Source: Cycas panzhihuaensis
Taxonomy: Eukaryota > Cycadophyta
Direction: 5' to 3'
NCBI GenBank assembly: GCA_023213395.1
Contig: CM041465.1
Coordinates: forward strand, 160,463,741 to 160,527,740
Length of the DNA stretch: 64,000 bases
Shown: positions 24,051 to 35,940 of the stretch, piece after piece
Layout: each line of letters begins with the position of its first letter
Position numbering within the stretch: position 1 is the first letter of the stretch
Notes under the pieces: model-generated
What the model saw: only the letters and a program-made list of their open reading frames with translations
What the model was told of the DNA's origin: nothing
Database searches by the model: none
Position numbers and translations under genes: made by a program

Positions 24051-24287
24051 TGCTATATAGGAAATCAAAGTGACTTGAATAAAAAACTCAACACTATCAA
24101 TGAAATAAAATTACTTTCCTTCATTGAATAATAATAATGTATTATGGTATATTTATACAAGAAGAACTTACTTATATTAAAGACAAGTCTACAGTTTGCA
24201 ACACTTGTTAAGTATAACATTTAGAGTACCAAAAAAGAATGTCTATGGTATAAAATATAGTAGAATAGAATGATAATTAATTTAACA
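24051..24287 (-). repeat. 5' LTR of Copia E
   Basis: Partner of 18977-19211 and almost the same length (237 against 235). The best-matching block starts at AGTGACTTGAATAAAAAACT (24069). It ends TAATTTAACA and is followed by ATATT. Confidence 0.7.
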
Positions 24288-24755
24288 ATATTAGTCCCAT
24301 TAAATGCTTAATGGCAAATATAATTTGATAAGGGTCATTAAAAATGTTGAGTGTCTTCAAGGAGTTTTTGATCTTTTATATCCACTCATTTGTGATTATA
24401 TCTCCATTTAATGAGTAGGTTTGTATCCTTATATTAATCTAAAAAGTCAGTGCCTTTCAATCATCTGTGTATTTTTGTCATTAGTATGCCAATGATAGTG
24501 ATTGATGCCTTCATGGGCAAAATATATAAGCATTTTTTAATTCTTATTAATGTTAGCTTTTAAGCTAGTTATCCTTTCTTCTATTCCATATATGTAGTCT
24601 CCTAAGTTAATTAAAGGGAATTGAGGCATCCTTTCCCCTTTTCTATACTCTACTATAGTGGGCTTCTTTATTCTTGAGAACAACTCTAATGTCCTTCATA
24701 AATGCACAATAAAAGGGTAGTTAAGATAAATTATTTTTCTAAAATTTAGCATCCA
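24288..24755. other. Unclassified DNA between Copia E and Copia D
   Basis: Nothing recognisable on either strand. With D removed, this DNA would join the 50 bases (39489-39538) that precede the Gypsy LTR. Confidence 0.4.
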
Positions 24756-25153
24756 TATCAAATTTATCAACAGGATCATATAACAAATATGCATTCAAAC
24801 ATAAGAAGTAGAAAGTAGGAAATATTAGAAAAGCATAGTGTATATGTATGCAAATATTTACAAATAGGTGTGATAGGTAAATTGGTTATACCACATATAT
24901 AAATTTTGGTAGAGCTTCCACATACATAAAAAGTCCATTTTTAAATTCAGGGAGGGAGGGATCATGCTTAATTTATAAGCCAATGATGCCTGAATATAAA
25001 TAATATGATTGGTCAACTTAGCAATAAAGGAGGTGGATGCGACCATAATACAAGTTATAAACTAATTTATAATAAGGGTTTTCCCTTATGATATAATAGG
25101 TACATAATACATGTAAAATATTTTACATTAGGGTGTTATTAGATGTTCTAACA
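24756..25153 (-). repeat. 3' LTR of Copia D (398 bp)
   Basis: The plus-strand text runs from TATCAAATTTATCAAC to GATGTTCTAACA. The expected terminal TG (plus sense) has decayed to TA in both LTR copies. It adjoins a polypurine tract at 25154. Two differences from the 39095 copy are small indels near the middle (a GGGAGGGAGGGA run here). Confidence 0.9.
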
Positions 25154-25164
25154 CCCTCCCGTAA
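25154..25164 (-). promoter_or_regulatory. Polypurine tract of Copia D
   Basis: The minus strand reads TTACGGGAGGG directly before the 3' LTR start TGTTAGAACATC. It primes plus-strand DNA in this family. Confidence 0.75.
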
Positions 25165-27100
25165 CAACAACTTCATTGGATTTGATATCAAGGTTATGCC
25201 AAAACCTTTTAAACTTTAATTTGTTAAGTGCTTTAGTGATGATATCTATAACTTGGTCCTTAGTTGGTTAGTATACAAGGTCAACTTTTTTGTTTTGAAC
25301 ATGCTCATGGATGAAGTGATGATGGACCTCTATATACTTGGTCTGAGCATGGAAAATAGGATTCTTTGTCATCAACACACTTTAGTTGTCATGATAGAGA
25401 TTGGTAGGTAAAGTCTATTGAAGTTCAAGCTCGACAAGAATCCTTCTAAATAAAATTGACTCTATGGTGGCATGGACAACTACTCTATATTCAACTTGGT
25501 GGAGGAGAGAGTAATATTAGGTTATTTTCTATAGCTCCCAAAGATTACAACTAAGTTGATGTCCAAATAATATCCAAATATTGAATGGCATGTGTTTTAG
25601 CAACTTGCCCAATCAACATCTGTGTATCCTTTCAGGATAGGAGATTTAGTTTGGTTGTAGTCAAGTCTAAACTGATATGTGCCATATATATACCTAAGGA
25701 TACTAATGGCAGCCTTCTTATAGGATGCTTTAGGCTATGACATATACTTGGAACAAATCCCAATTGCATAAGAGATATCTAAGAGAGTATGAGTAAGGTA
25801 CATAAGGCTCCTAACCAACTGCTAGTATAATGTGGGATCAAAGGGCTTTCCTTATTCATTTAGATTGAGCTTGGTTACTATTTCTATTAAAATTGGTATA
25901 GGCATGAAATCAGTCATTCTAAATTACTATAAGATTTCATTGAAGTATTTAGATTATGATAGAAATATGTGACTAGGTTTCTACTATATCCCAATGCCAA
26001 GGAAGTAGTGTAGTGACCCAAGATCTCTTATCTTAAAGTTGCTTTTTAATTTAAATTATAACTAATATATACCTTCATTATTATTACCAGTGATTACTAA
26101 GTCATCTACATAGAGAACAATGATTATGATCAAGTTACCTCTAATTTAAATGTATAGATTTGAATTAGATAGTGAATAAGAGAACCCATATTATATGAAA
26201 AATATATCAATCTTAGTATATCAGGTATATGGTGCCTACTTTAATCCATATAAGACTTTCTAAAGCTTACAAACTAAGTGCTTTTTACCAAGAATAATGT
26301 AGCTAGGAGGTTACTCCAAGAAAACCTCTTTAGTGAGCTCTCCATTTAGGAAAGCACTCTTCACACCCATTTGGTACATGAGCCAATTGAATTGAGCGTA
26401 AGAGATATAACTAAATGAAATGTGGTCATGTTAGCAACCTGTGCAAAGGTCCTATCATAGTCAATCCCCTCTTATTATTTAAAACCTATTATAACTAGAT
26501 GAGCTTTATGACACTTGATGGTACCATCAGAATAGAATTTAGTCTTGTAAAGCCATTGATAGTTAATTGGCTTCCTTTCAGGTGGCGGTTCTATTAGCTT
26601 TCTAGGTGTCATTCTTAAGGATAGAGTTCATCTCTACATCTAGTGTTACTTTCTATGTTTATTCTTTAACTTCCTCCTCAAATATGGAGGGCTTAGAGGT
26701 CTCAAGGACACATGCCATTAGGGTGTAGTTGGTGGAGTGTCTCATTTTACACTCTCTTTTAGGAGTTGTAGGAGGAGGAGATACATCCTTTAATAATTAT
26801 TATAGCCATTTAGAAGGTGGTTGAACATTGGTGATCTCCACTTAAATATCATTAGGAGATATAGGTGGCATTATTATAGTGGCATCTAAAGTAGATGTTA
26901 AAGCTGCTGAAACTGAAGATGGACCTAGTGTGTAGGATGATGTAGGTTTTAGTGGCTTAAGAATTAGTACAAAAGGCACATCATGTGCATCAATATCTTC
27001 ATCTATTATAAACTAAATTTGTGAGGAATCTAAGTCCTAAGTATCTTTAGTAAATATTACATCTCAAGTGGTGTATACTTGGTTTCCAATAGTGTTATAT
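25165..27100 (-). pseudogene. Reverse transcriptase and RNase H remnant of Copia D
   Basis: The block VKSAFLNGELTKEVFLE lies at about 26320-26380. The catalytic YVDD is intact at 26101-26112, in the context VLYVDDLVITGN. RNase H and its C-terminus are readable near 25200-25400: KNPIFHAQTKYIEVHHHFI and then DQVIDIITKAL. The frame ends just before the polypurine tract. Scattered TAA/TAG codons at Gln positions and frameshifts make it inactive. Confidence 0.8.
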
Positions 27101-27905
27101 CCTTTGTAGGCTTTGTATTAGCTAAGAAAAATATATTTGAGGGATTTATCATCTAGTTTCTTCCTATTCTCTGTGGGGATAAATTTGTAAGTTGTACAAT
27201 CAAATGTCCTTAGATAAGAAATTATTAGTTTGATGATTAACCAAGCCTCCTTGAGAGTGATATTTCTAACTGTTACTGTGGCACTTATATTGGTTAGATA
27301 AGTAGTAATTAATATGGTTTCAACCCAAAACCTAGTAGTAAGATTAGTAGTATTCAACATGGCTTTTTCTTTATTTGCAAATATTTAGTTCATCATTTCT
27401 CTTATACCATTTTGTTAAGGTGTACGAGGGGCTAAGAATTGGTATTTAATACTATATTATTCGTAAAAGTTAGTGAATTGGTTAGATGTATACTCTCCTT
27501 CATTATTATATATTAGCACCTTGATGTTCATGCCACTTTCATTTTCAACCTCAGCATTAAATTCTTTAAACTTCTCAAAGGCCTAAAATTTATTCTTAAG
27601 AAAGTATACCCATAATTTCTTAGAATAGTCATCAATAAAGGTCATGAAAAATAGGTTTCTATTGAGTGGTAAAACTAACATGGGCCTACAAATATCTGAG
27701 TGGACTAAACCTAGTGGTTTTGAGGCTCTTTATACTTTCTTTAATAGGAATAATTCTCTATGCTACTTGTCAACTAAGTAGGCCTCATAAATACATCTAT
27801 TTCTCTAGATCAATGGAAGTCCATATACCATATATAGCCTAGACATGAGATTTAGACTCTGCATATTTAGGTGACTAAGGCGCTAGTGCCATAGTTGGTC
27901 CTTGG
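27101..27905 (-). pseudogene. Integrase remnant of Copia D
   Basis: The first catalytic Asp sits in HSDICRP near 27700. The second block reads YNNEGEYTSNQF near 27480-27511, where the family has S-D-N-G-G-E; the catalytic Asp is now Asn. The third block GIREMMN near 27400 keeps Glu. An 80-codon open stretch (27118-27360) is the part after the catalytic core. Integration activity would be lost. Confidence 0.8.
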
Positions 27906-29537
27906 CTCTATTGGAGGTAGGTTTGTCTTTAGAGTTTGAACATTCACCTATCTTGGTAACTATGATTACTTTCCCCTTTTCAAGGTGATTATTATATGTC
28001 ATGGAACAAGACTGTTGTGTTGGAGTGGTGGTGAGAGGAACTTCATTAAGTTTGTATAAGCCATTATCCTCATGTCCTATGGTAACTAGTTGACCTATGG
28101 AATGATTTGGAATTGTGTAGATGCCTTCGCTAAAGAGAATGTCTAGGTTTTACTTATCAATCTGACTAACTGATAGTAGATTCATTTTTATATTAGGTAT
28201 AAGGAATATATTATTGATATGTTGATGTATATTTGAATCCTTTAGTATAATATGTAACCATTTAATCTTGATCACATCATAGATAATATTATCTATAGAT
28301 ATTACAGTTTGGATCCTTATTGGTTGTGTCTCCTCAAGAAGGTATCACTAGAATCAATCAACCAAGAATTATCATCATATTGAGATGTCAAAGTAGTAAA
28401 GAAAAATTTTAGGACAAGGGTTGAGTATCAACCATATTACCTCCTTGTTGTGAATTATGAGTGTTCCTTTAGTTTCTTGGTTAGAACCTTTACCTATTTG
28501 ATTGGTGCTAGCTCTAGTCTTGCCTATAATTCCCATTTTAATAGAAATATTAACCTCCTAATTATCCACCTTGTTCTAAAGGATTTAAAAATTGACATAT
28601 CTTCTTCTTCAATTAACTACTAGGTGCCTATTTTTACCACAATATATGCAACTCATATTTTATCTATTTTTTTGGTTCCTTAGAGTTTAAGATTGTTGTG
28701 GCTATTATATCTATTAGGGATGTTAAGAGATATTGCTAAATTATTAAGCATGAAATTACTGATGCATTAGGTGTTGATATGGTTATTATTATATATTCAA
28801 AGAGCCAAACTAAATAGGAAGGGTTTACTAATGAGTTGGTTGCTAGCTTGGTTATTAAGGTGGCTTATTCCTTTCTAAAGTCTTGGCTATAAATGCAAGG
28901 GTAGAGTTAGAAGTATATTAAATTCTTTAGAAATTAAGAATGTTCTCCTTCTTAAGCTAGAGTCCTTTAGAGGTGTTGAATTCTATTTTGGTAAAGGTAT
29001 CATAGAGTCTAGATACAAATCTATTATATTCTATAAGAAGATTGTTGAGAATGCTAGACACATGATTATAATCAAAGGGAGGTTCACCAAGGGTGATAAG
29101 TTAATTTCTAATTATTTTGATTTCATTTAGGTGGGTTGTTATGGTTCTAGTAAAAGGAATATCAAAGAGGTGTTCTTTTAAAGTTAAGGACCTTGAATCA
29201 TCTTTCCTCTCATAAGGGAAGTATATGATGCTCCAAGCTTCATGGGATGTTTAGGCTATTTTAATATTTTAGTCCACTTGGTCTTCTACAACTAAGTAAA
29301 GAAATAAAAGGGCAATGTTTTCCTTAGCCTTGGAATTAGCTATAGTAACTAGATCTAGTAGAATCTCTATGGTGGGATCATTTAGATCCTTAGTGGGTAT
29401 GGGTAAGGATATGTCACCATTAATATAAGCCCAATAGTTGTTCATGATAAAGAGGTTTTAAACTTATTTTTTTAAGATAAGAAGTTATTTGCTCTACTAA
29501 GTTTAATGGTGTTGGACAAAAGTATTTGAGCTACCAT
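27906..29537 (-). pseudogene. gag and protease remnant of Copia D
   Basis: Gag begins at a minus-strand ATG at 29537 (MVAQILLSNTIKLSRAN) and shifts frame once before INGDISLPIPTKDL. The UBN2-like core reads LTLKEHLFDIPFTR and VSSILNNLLIEYNRFV. The zinc knuckle at about 28622-28660 reads CIYCGKNRH, keeping C-C-H, with the last Cys codon replaced by a stop. The protease site at 28341-28367 reads SWLIDSSDT, where D-S-G is expected. Confidence 0.75.
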
Positions 29538-30620
29538 TTTAATATGTCTTTTACTATCTTTTTATGTCATATCTACTTAGGGGCTGCTAAACTAGAATAC
29601 TAAGTTTAAGAGTCTCTAGGAATCCCTTAATTGTTATTCTACCCAGTAGAGCCTACCCATAAGTGGCAAATCAGGGACCCTATATACTAGTACATAAGAT
29701 TTAGGTTATATATAACTCAATACATGGGATTCTAAGAAGGTTAAAGATCCACTTAACTTGTTGATCCACCTACGCCAGATTTATGCCTAGCAATAAATCT
29801 AAGTGAGAACTATAAACTAAGACACTCACCTCTTTTAGATCTAGCCTAGTCTCAAAACACTAAGGTAGGATTTAACATCTTAGCTTAACACTTAATACAT
29901 CTTATAGCTAGTAGTCTTCTCTAATATACATAGATTTCAAGAAGTGTCACTAACATATATGGAGTGGTAACTTTAGGGGTCCTAACCATTCCCCTTATAA
30001 GGCTAGTAAAGTTATCCTGTAGAATAGGAGTTATCTTTTTTAATATTTTAAATTGAAATTGATTCTAGGGTGTGTTCTTATTTAGGAAATAAAAGTAAGG
30101 AGACTAAAAATAATAATAACTTAAAAGAAATAGAAGGATTTAAGGTGCTCTTTTAGTGGACTTTACTCTAAGTGAATATCAACCTCCTTTATTTAAAAAG
30201 GGCACCTACAACCTTAATGTATAAGCACTTGTTAGTCAAAAACCTATATAGGATAATATATAAGATGTAAATAACGAGTATAGAATCTTTGTAGATTGAA
30301 AAATATAAGCTTTTAGTTTCTGAAAAAGACCTATTATAGCCTAAATGGAAAGCTCTACTTTAGTAGCTTATAAACCCTTGAATAACTACTCAAAACTAAA
30401 TAATACTAGCTCCAAATTATATGCCTATGAATAAGAATTTTAATAGTTTAAACAATGCTCAAATTTAACCTCTCATTAAGAAGTTATAGCCAAAATAATA
30501 CTAAATACTCCTGATGGATAGAAAACTAAAGTAGAATGGGCTTAAACCTCATTTACAATTTATCCATTCATCTAAGTTGGTCTACATATGACCACTTGCT
30601 AAGTTGTAGAGGGCCTAATG
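29538..30620 (-). other. Leader of Copia D, gag-proximal part
   Basis: Non-coding. It contains the conserved pre-gag module (29645-30000) and, to its right, a decayed AT-rich part aligning in patches with the leader of B' near 9740-10150. It is interrupted at 30620 by Copia C and resumes at 38219. Confidence 0.65.
29645..30000 (-). promoter_or_regulatory. Conserved pre-gag leader module (copy in D)
   Basis: Reverse-complemented, this reads AAGGGGAATGGTTAGGACCC at its start and TACTAGTATATAGGGTCCCT then CCACTTATGGGTAGG at its end. The same two blocks at similar spacing occur in B' and B although their gag sequences have diverged. Function unknown. Confidence 0.6.
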
Positions 30621-30918
30621 TAAAAAGGGTTAATGTCACAAGGTCATTATATTAGTTGATTATTTCTAAAAGGGGTCTTAAGTGAACTTTAAATTAGATC
30701 ACTTAAGTGAAATACACTTTCATGTGCATTATGTGTAATTGCATTTCACCTAACACTAATGCTCCCTCTCTCAGCATAAAAGTAAAAGCTTAATGGAGGA
30801 GGCTCATTCTTACCTCCCCATTTTGTGAGAGTTATTTTCTTTCTCTCAAGTCTCTCTTGCTCCCATGTTTGCCTTTGTGTTTAGTACATGGAGATAAATG
30901 ATAGATCGACTCTTTTCA
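30621..30918 (+). repeat. 5' LTR of Copia C (298 bp)
   Basis: Begins TAAAAAGGGTTAATGTCACA (expected TG decayed to TA) and ends ACTCTTTTCA. Very similar to 37918-38213. A purine/pyrimidine-rich CTTTCTCTCAAGTCTCTCTT lies in the presumed transcribed part. Confidence 0.9.
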
Positions 30919-30920
30919 TA

Positions 30921-30932
30921 TGGTATCAGAGC
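30921..30932 (+). promoter_or_regulatory. Primer-binding site of Copia C
   Basis: TGGTATCAGAGC is an exact match to the plant initiator tRNA-Met primer site, two bases after the LTR. Confidence 0.95.
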
Positions 30933-32932
30933 TTGCTTCCTTCATATTCCTCACTTAAACTTGTAATGGAGCCATCACTTCCTTGTTCCCCACAATCCAT
31001 GTGGTAAAGGAGATTGTAAAAGAGGTGTTAGAAATATTTTCAAGTTATTATCATAACATATTTTGTATTGTTTACTTTCCCTTTTTCTTTTGCAAGTTTG
31101 GAAGAACAATACAAGTAGTTGTAAGGCCCAAGGATTCAAATCCTTTGGTGGCCATTCATGCTATCTCATTCTTCTTTGTTTTCCCCTCTTTTTGTCCATT
31201 TAATAAGGGGAAATGCTGCTGAAATTTTTCTAGCTTTTAGAAGAATAATTGTAAGGGGAGGTTCTACCCACTTTTTAAAATGAATTTTGAGCTATTTAAA
31301 ATATCCATTATTGTATACTCTTACCTTGCCTCTATTGGGATCCTAGTGACAAAAAAAATGATAGAAATTTCATATGGTATCATGTGTTAATGAGATATTA
31401 GCAAGTTGAAATTTCTGTAGAAATAAATTTTGCTTGTTGAAATTTATAGGTTTGCAAAATCTTTTACAGAGTTCCAATTGGTATGATTCTAATTATCAAA
31501 TAAGGGAATTTGAGTCTATTTTCTAACATAAAATCAACACCCAATTTTGATATCGTATGCGGAAGCTATTGTAATTTTACTGAACAATAGTTATTTGTAG
31601 TAAGAATTCTAGAAAAATATAATCTCTTAAGTTTTGCAGGGCTGCCAAAAACTTTCTAGAACTCATTTGGACCTAATTCCACTTTTTGAAGATGAAACAG
31701 TAAGTCTAGTTTGTAGCACAAAACCTGGCACTCCATTTCGTCATTGTGGGAGAAAGTTATTGCTGATTTAGTAAAGACTATTTTTTTTAATATTTAAGGG
31801 AAAAAAAAAGTAAAAAAATTTTCTTCCTTCTTTTTATAAGGCTTAAAAACCCATTGTAAAAGTGAGAAAAAACACCTAGATTAGAGCAATATCTAGTGTC
31901 CTCACTCACTTATTAGTATTGGATTTCGACACTCTAAAAACACTTAAAGAAAGCACTATAAAGACACTCCAAGCAAGCACTCTAAAAGCCCTCTAAGTAA
32001 GCATTCTATTTTCAGTTAAATGTACATTTGATGTAATTCGATAATCTTTTCACTCTTCCTAAAAGGAACACATCACGCATGCTATTTCTACCATCTTGTA
32101 CCTATTCACACACTTGCCAAGGTTGAGATACCTTGGTTGGCAGTATGCTGTACCATAAAGAAGGTGTGGGTTTCAAGTTGGGACTAGACTAAACTAGAAT
32201 ATTGGTAAGGTTTGGTTAGCCATACCATCGTGCCTCAATCAGGGATCATCCTGATAACCAACCAGAAAAACTAAAACTTTAGTACAATATTAAAATATAC
32301 CTGATCCAATATCCATCATAGCCATGGGTATGTATGTACCACTCTTTAGAGGAGGTATGTAGCTGCTCATTGGTGAACTAGGTGAGGATTGGGAGTACTT
32401 GGGCTCCGTTGTGACTTGGATTTCATCATCAAGTACAACTGCAGGTATCATGGGTGAAGGCTAACTAAGTTCTACTAGAAGCCTAGGCATCCCTTCAACA
32501 ACCTCAACTATATATTCAACACAAGTTAGATGTTATCAGGTTGATTACGCATCCTGCATTTGAGTTTCAAGTTATGCACACCCAATGATGTTAGCTTCTA
32601 TATTAGCCTATAATCTTGTATGTTAATCGCTTATTTGTGAAAAATTATCCATAGTGTAATCATAATCATAGTGCTTCTTATATTCTTATTACATCAGGTT
32701 AATATTTTCCACAAGTGTTAGTGGCCAATTTTCATCATAGTGCTTCTCATATTCCTACTGCATCAAGTTAATATTTGTCACAAGTGTTAGTGACTTTTCT
32801 CTAAGTTTCTCCCTTCATCTTCGAGTAACTATTTTCACTTCTTCTTCTTTCTGCTACACTACTTTATTACATCTCCCATTTATAAATACTTTTATAGTCC
32901 CTTGTTCATTTTTTCCCTTCTCAAAAGACACC
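30933..32932 (+). other. Leader of Copia C
   Basis: Two kilobases without a credible gene. A 79-codon frame at 30983-31222 has no known motif. A 69-bp tandem duplication lies at 32665-32802. The pre-gag module of B', D and B was not seen here. Confidence 0.6.
32665..32802 (+). repeat. 69-bp tandem duplication in the leader of Copia C
   Basis: Copies start at 32665 and 32734, both with ATCATAGTGCTTCT and later CACAAGTGTTAGTG. They differ at several positions, so the duplication is old. Both copies are non-coding. Confidence 0.8.
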
Positions 32933-34560
32933 ATGTCTTTACAATTTAAGCAAAATATGAACTACATTCTAAAAAGGAAAGAAAATTGGGACATGTGGTT
33001 CAGTGGTGTCAGAAATACTGCAAAGTATGAAGGTTTGTGAAGAGATCACTTGCAACCTATACCATCTATTGTAACTACAACTACCTTAGTTACTTCTGGA
33101 GGAGGTGCTCCAACTACTCCCACTGAAGTTACAGCTAAATACTAATGGGAACTTGATGATGATAAAATCTGTTTAGGGATACTAGTTGTCATTAATTATT
33201 CCCTGCATAATCTCATTGATAAGTTGTACATGATACAACATGGAAAGTTCTTGAAGTTCTTAAGAAGAAATTTGACATTAAATCAGACTTAGAATTTATT
33301 CACTCGGTGCTAAAGATAAACAAATTGAAAATACAATAAGGATACACAAGTGAGATAATCAATATCCTTCATCCGATCAAGTAATATATTGATAAAGATT
33401 TTAAAACTCAATGCATTACCTAGGCTTTCTTGATTCAGTCATGTCTCCATATCCCAGATTATAAAAATCTATTAGGAAGTCTTTAATCTAGTGGCACTTT
33501 TCAGACCCTAAACTTTGAGGCTCTTTCCAATAAGTTCATTGAATTTGAAAAGACCTTTAATACCAACTTTGCCACTATATCAGATCCAATTTATGTTACT
33601 TTTAAAATAGAAGAAGATCTTTGTTAATACTAAAAATCAAGGTCAATACTCTCATAGAGGTGGAAGAGAAAGAGGTAGACAACAAGGACAATGTCCTCTT
33701 GGTCAACAAACTCCTTAATTTCAACAAAACCAGTCTAAAGGCCAAGGCCAAAATTATTAACCTAGACCTAGATCCAGTAATCAGAGATAATCCAACCAAC
33801 CCAATACTTCTTATGGGACTAGAAATCAAATAATTTTGTGCCAAAGGTGTAATAGAAAAGGACATTATGCCAAAAATTATAGAATTGCCACCAACAAACT
33901 ACTAAGTTATCAACAGCGCCATGATGCACATAATGTTGATAATACTTCTTTTGAAGATGCTTTTGGTGGAACATAATTTGCTTATGCACACCTTCAAAGA
34001 ATCAAGACCACTTCATTAAATGTTGTTGATAGATCTACTAAGTATATTGAGACTCATTATGGCTATGCTTATTCACTTTCGTCTTTACTAGTTGGAGTTG
34101 CAAATAGTGCCACCTCAAATACCTCATCACAAATCATGGATACTAGGGAAACATAACACATGACTTATCATCATTAGTTCTTTCAAGATTTTGACTCTAA
34201 AGTCCATGGTGTTGTACACATTGCTCACAAATCATCTCAGCTAGTCGAAGGACTTGGAACTGTTTGCTTGAAACTCCTAGGCCTTATAGATTGTACACTT
34301 GTTGATGTTTTATATATTCCTACTCTAAAGTAGAACCTGTTCTCCCTATCCACCCTTGTCTCTCATGGATTTGATCTAAATGTAACTATATATAATCAAA
34401 CTCTATGTGTCATTTACCCTCCTTCAAATATTATGGTTATGACCAGAATTCTTGATGGCAAACTTTTGCACCTAACTAGATCACCATCCTCTAAAGCCAA
34501 CTATGTTGATGATGACTCTGCTTTTAACACAACCCTGACTCCTCAAAAGTTGTCCTAAGT
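32933..34560 (+). pseudogene. gag and protease remnant of Copia C
   Basis: The ATG at 32933 (context CACCATGT) opens MSLQFKQNMNYILKRKENWD, followed by a gag with frame breaks around 33180-33620. A basic Gln/Arg/Gly-rich segment (SHRGGRERGRQQGQ, about 33650) precedes the zinc knuckle CQRCNRKGHYAKNY near 33840-33885, whose last Cys is now Tyr. The protease region near 34140 reads IMDTRET-stop-HMT, where D-T-G-A is expected. The 87- and 70-codon frames here on other strands or frames are shadows. Confidence 0.75.
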
Positions 34561-35940
34561 GGCCCTATGGCATGCTTGTATGGGCCATATTAAAATTGAT
34601 TGTTTAAGAGAACTACATGCCACTCTTCCTAGTATGCCTAGGCTCTCCTCTAAGCCCTTCAAATGCGAAGCATGTATTATTGCCAAATCTCAAAGACAAC
34701 CCTTTCCTCGTAGTCAGTAGAAATCTAGCCAACCTTTCTAGCTTGTACACTTAGATATATATGGTCCTATGCACATCCCTTCTCTCAAACAGAAGTGGTA
34801 CTATATTACTTTCATTGATGATTTTACCAAGAAAGTATGGGTTACTTTTCTTGTAAAGAAATATGAAGCTTTTTTTATGTTTCAAGCTTTCAAGGCCTGC
34901 GTGGAAAATGAATCTAGATTCAAGATCAAAATACTAAGGACTAACAATGGTGGTGAGTACACATATAACGAGTTTTAATCATACCTTCATCAACATGGAA
35001 TCAAACATTAGATTGCTATTACAGGTATACCCTAACAAAATGGAGTTACTGAGTGCATGAACAAGACTATCATGAATATAGCTTGTGCTATACTAGTATA
35101 TAAGAATATCCCTGTCTATCTTTGGGTTGAGGCTATCTGGACTACTGTGTATTGCATTAACATTATTACTCCCTCCAAGCTCGGCCCTTCTCTACATGAA
35201 ATGTAGTATGGACAAATCTCCTATATCTCCCACTTCAAAATTTTTGGCTCTACTTGTTATACTCACATTCTCAAGGAACATAGAAACAAGCTCTAAGATA
35301 GAACCATCTAAGGCATCTTTGTTGGATACCTTATGGACAAAAATGGGTACAAGGTTTTCATACCTTCACAGTGTAAAATCATCATCACTAGAGATGTTAT
35401 CTTTGCTGAGACTGAAGATCAATTACTCATACTTGACTCCAAGATGATTCATATCAATTTAATGATGCTATTGAATTTAATGTCCAGATTCTAAAATTTA
35501 GGGAGGTAGATGCTCAACAACTACTCAAAATATTAGAATATGATAATAGAGCCCTAAAGGATACAAGTTATGACTCCTAACCAATGTGTATATATCCAGC
35601 ACTATCATTTGCAAACAGCTAAGTTGACAAAGGTAAAGCCATAGTAGAAGGATCATCTTCTCTAACATCTATGGCTAGCCCATCTTCTCTAGCATCATCA
35701 ACTTCCTCTGTAGCGAACATTTCATATGATCCTTTTCAGGATTAAAATGAAGACCAAGAGGCTGTGGAAATGAAAACCTCATTCCCAACTCGAGGTTTTC
35801 GTGAAGCCTACCAACTACACAATGACATGCGACTAGATAAGGTAGACAAAACTAGCACTAGAAGTGCCCATAGAGCAAGGATGTATAAATCACTTTCCAT
35901 TTAGCTTGAACCAGTAGAATTATACCTTGCTCTTAGTGAA
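34561..35940 (+). pseudogene. Integrase remnant of Copia C
   Basis: The zinc-binding part keeps LWHACMGHIKID and CEACIIAKSQ (about 34570-34700). The first catalytic Asp is in VHLDIYGPMHIPS (34745). The second block reads LRTNNGGEYTYNEF near 34935-34975, with Asp changed to Asn. The third block near 35040-35070 keeps Glu in NGVTECMNKT. The frame runs in frame 2 through most of the domain, with stops at Gln codons. Confidence 0.8.

Larger units (their letters stand above)
18977..24287 (-). mobile_element. Copia retrotransposon E (minus strand, 5.3 kb)
   Basis: Two similar LTRs (18977-19211 and 24051-24287) bracket gag, protease, integrase, reverse transcriptase and RNase H remnants in Copia order on the minus strand. 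ATATT occurs just outside both ends (18972-18976 and 24288-24292), a likely 5-bp target duplication. All coding regions carry stops, so the element is non-autonomous and old. Confidence 0.8.

Noticed and set aside
33602-33865. Overlapping 87- and 70-codon frames on opposite strands
   Set aside because: Both are shadows of the Gln/Arg-rich end of Copia C gag.
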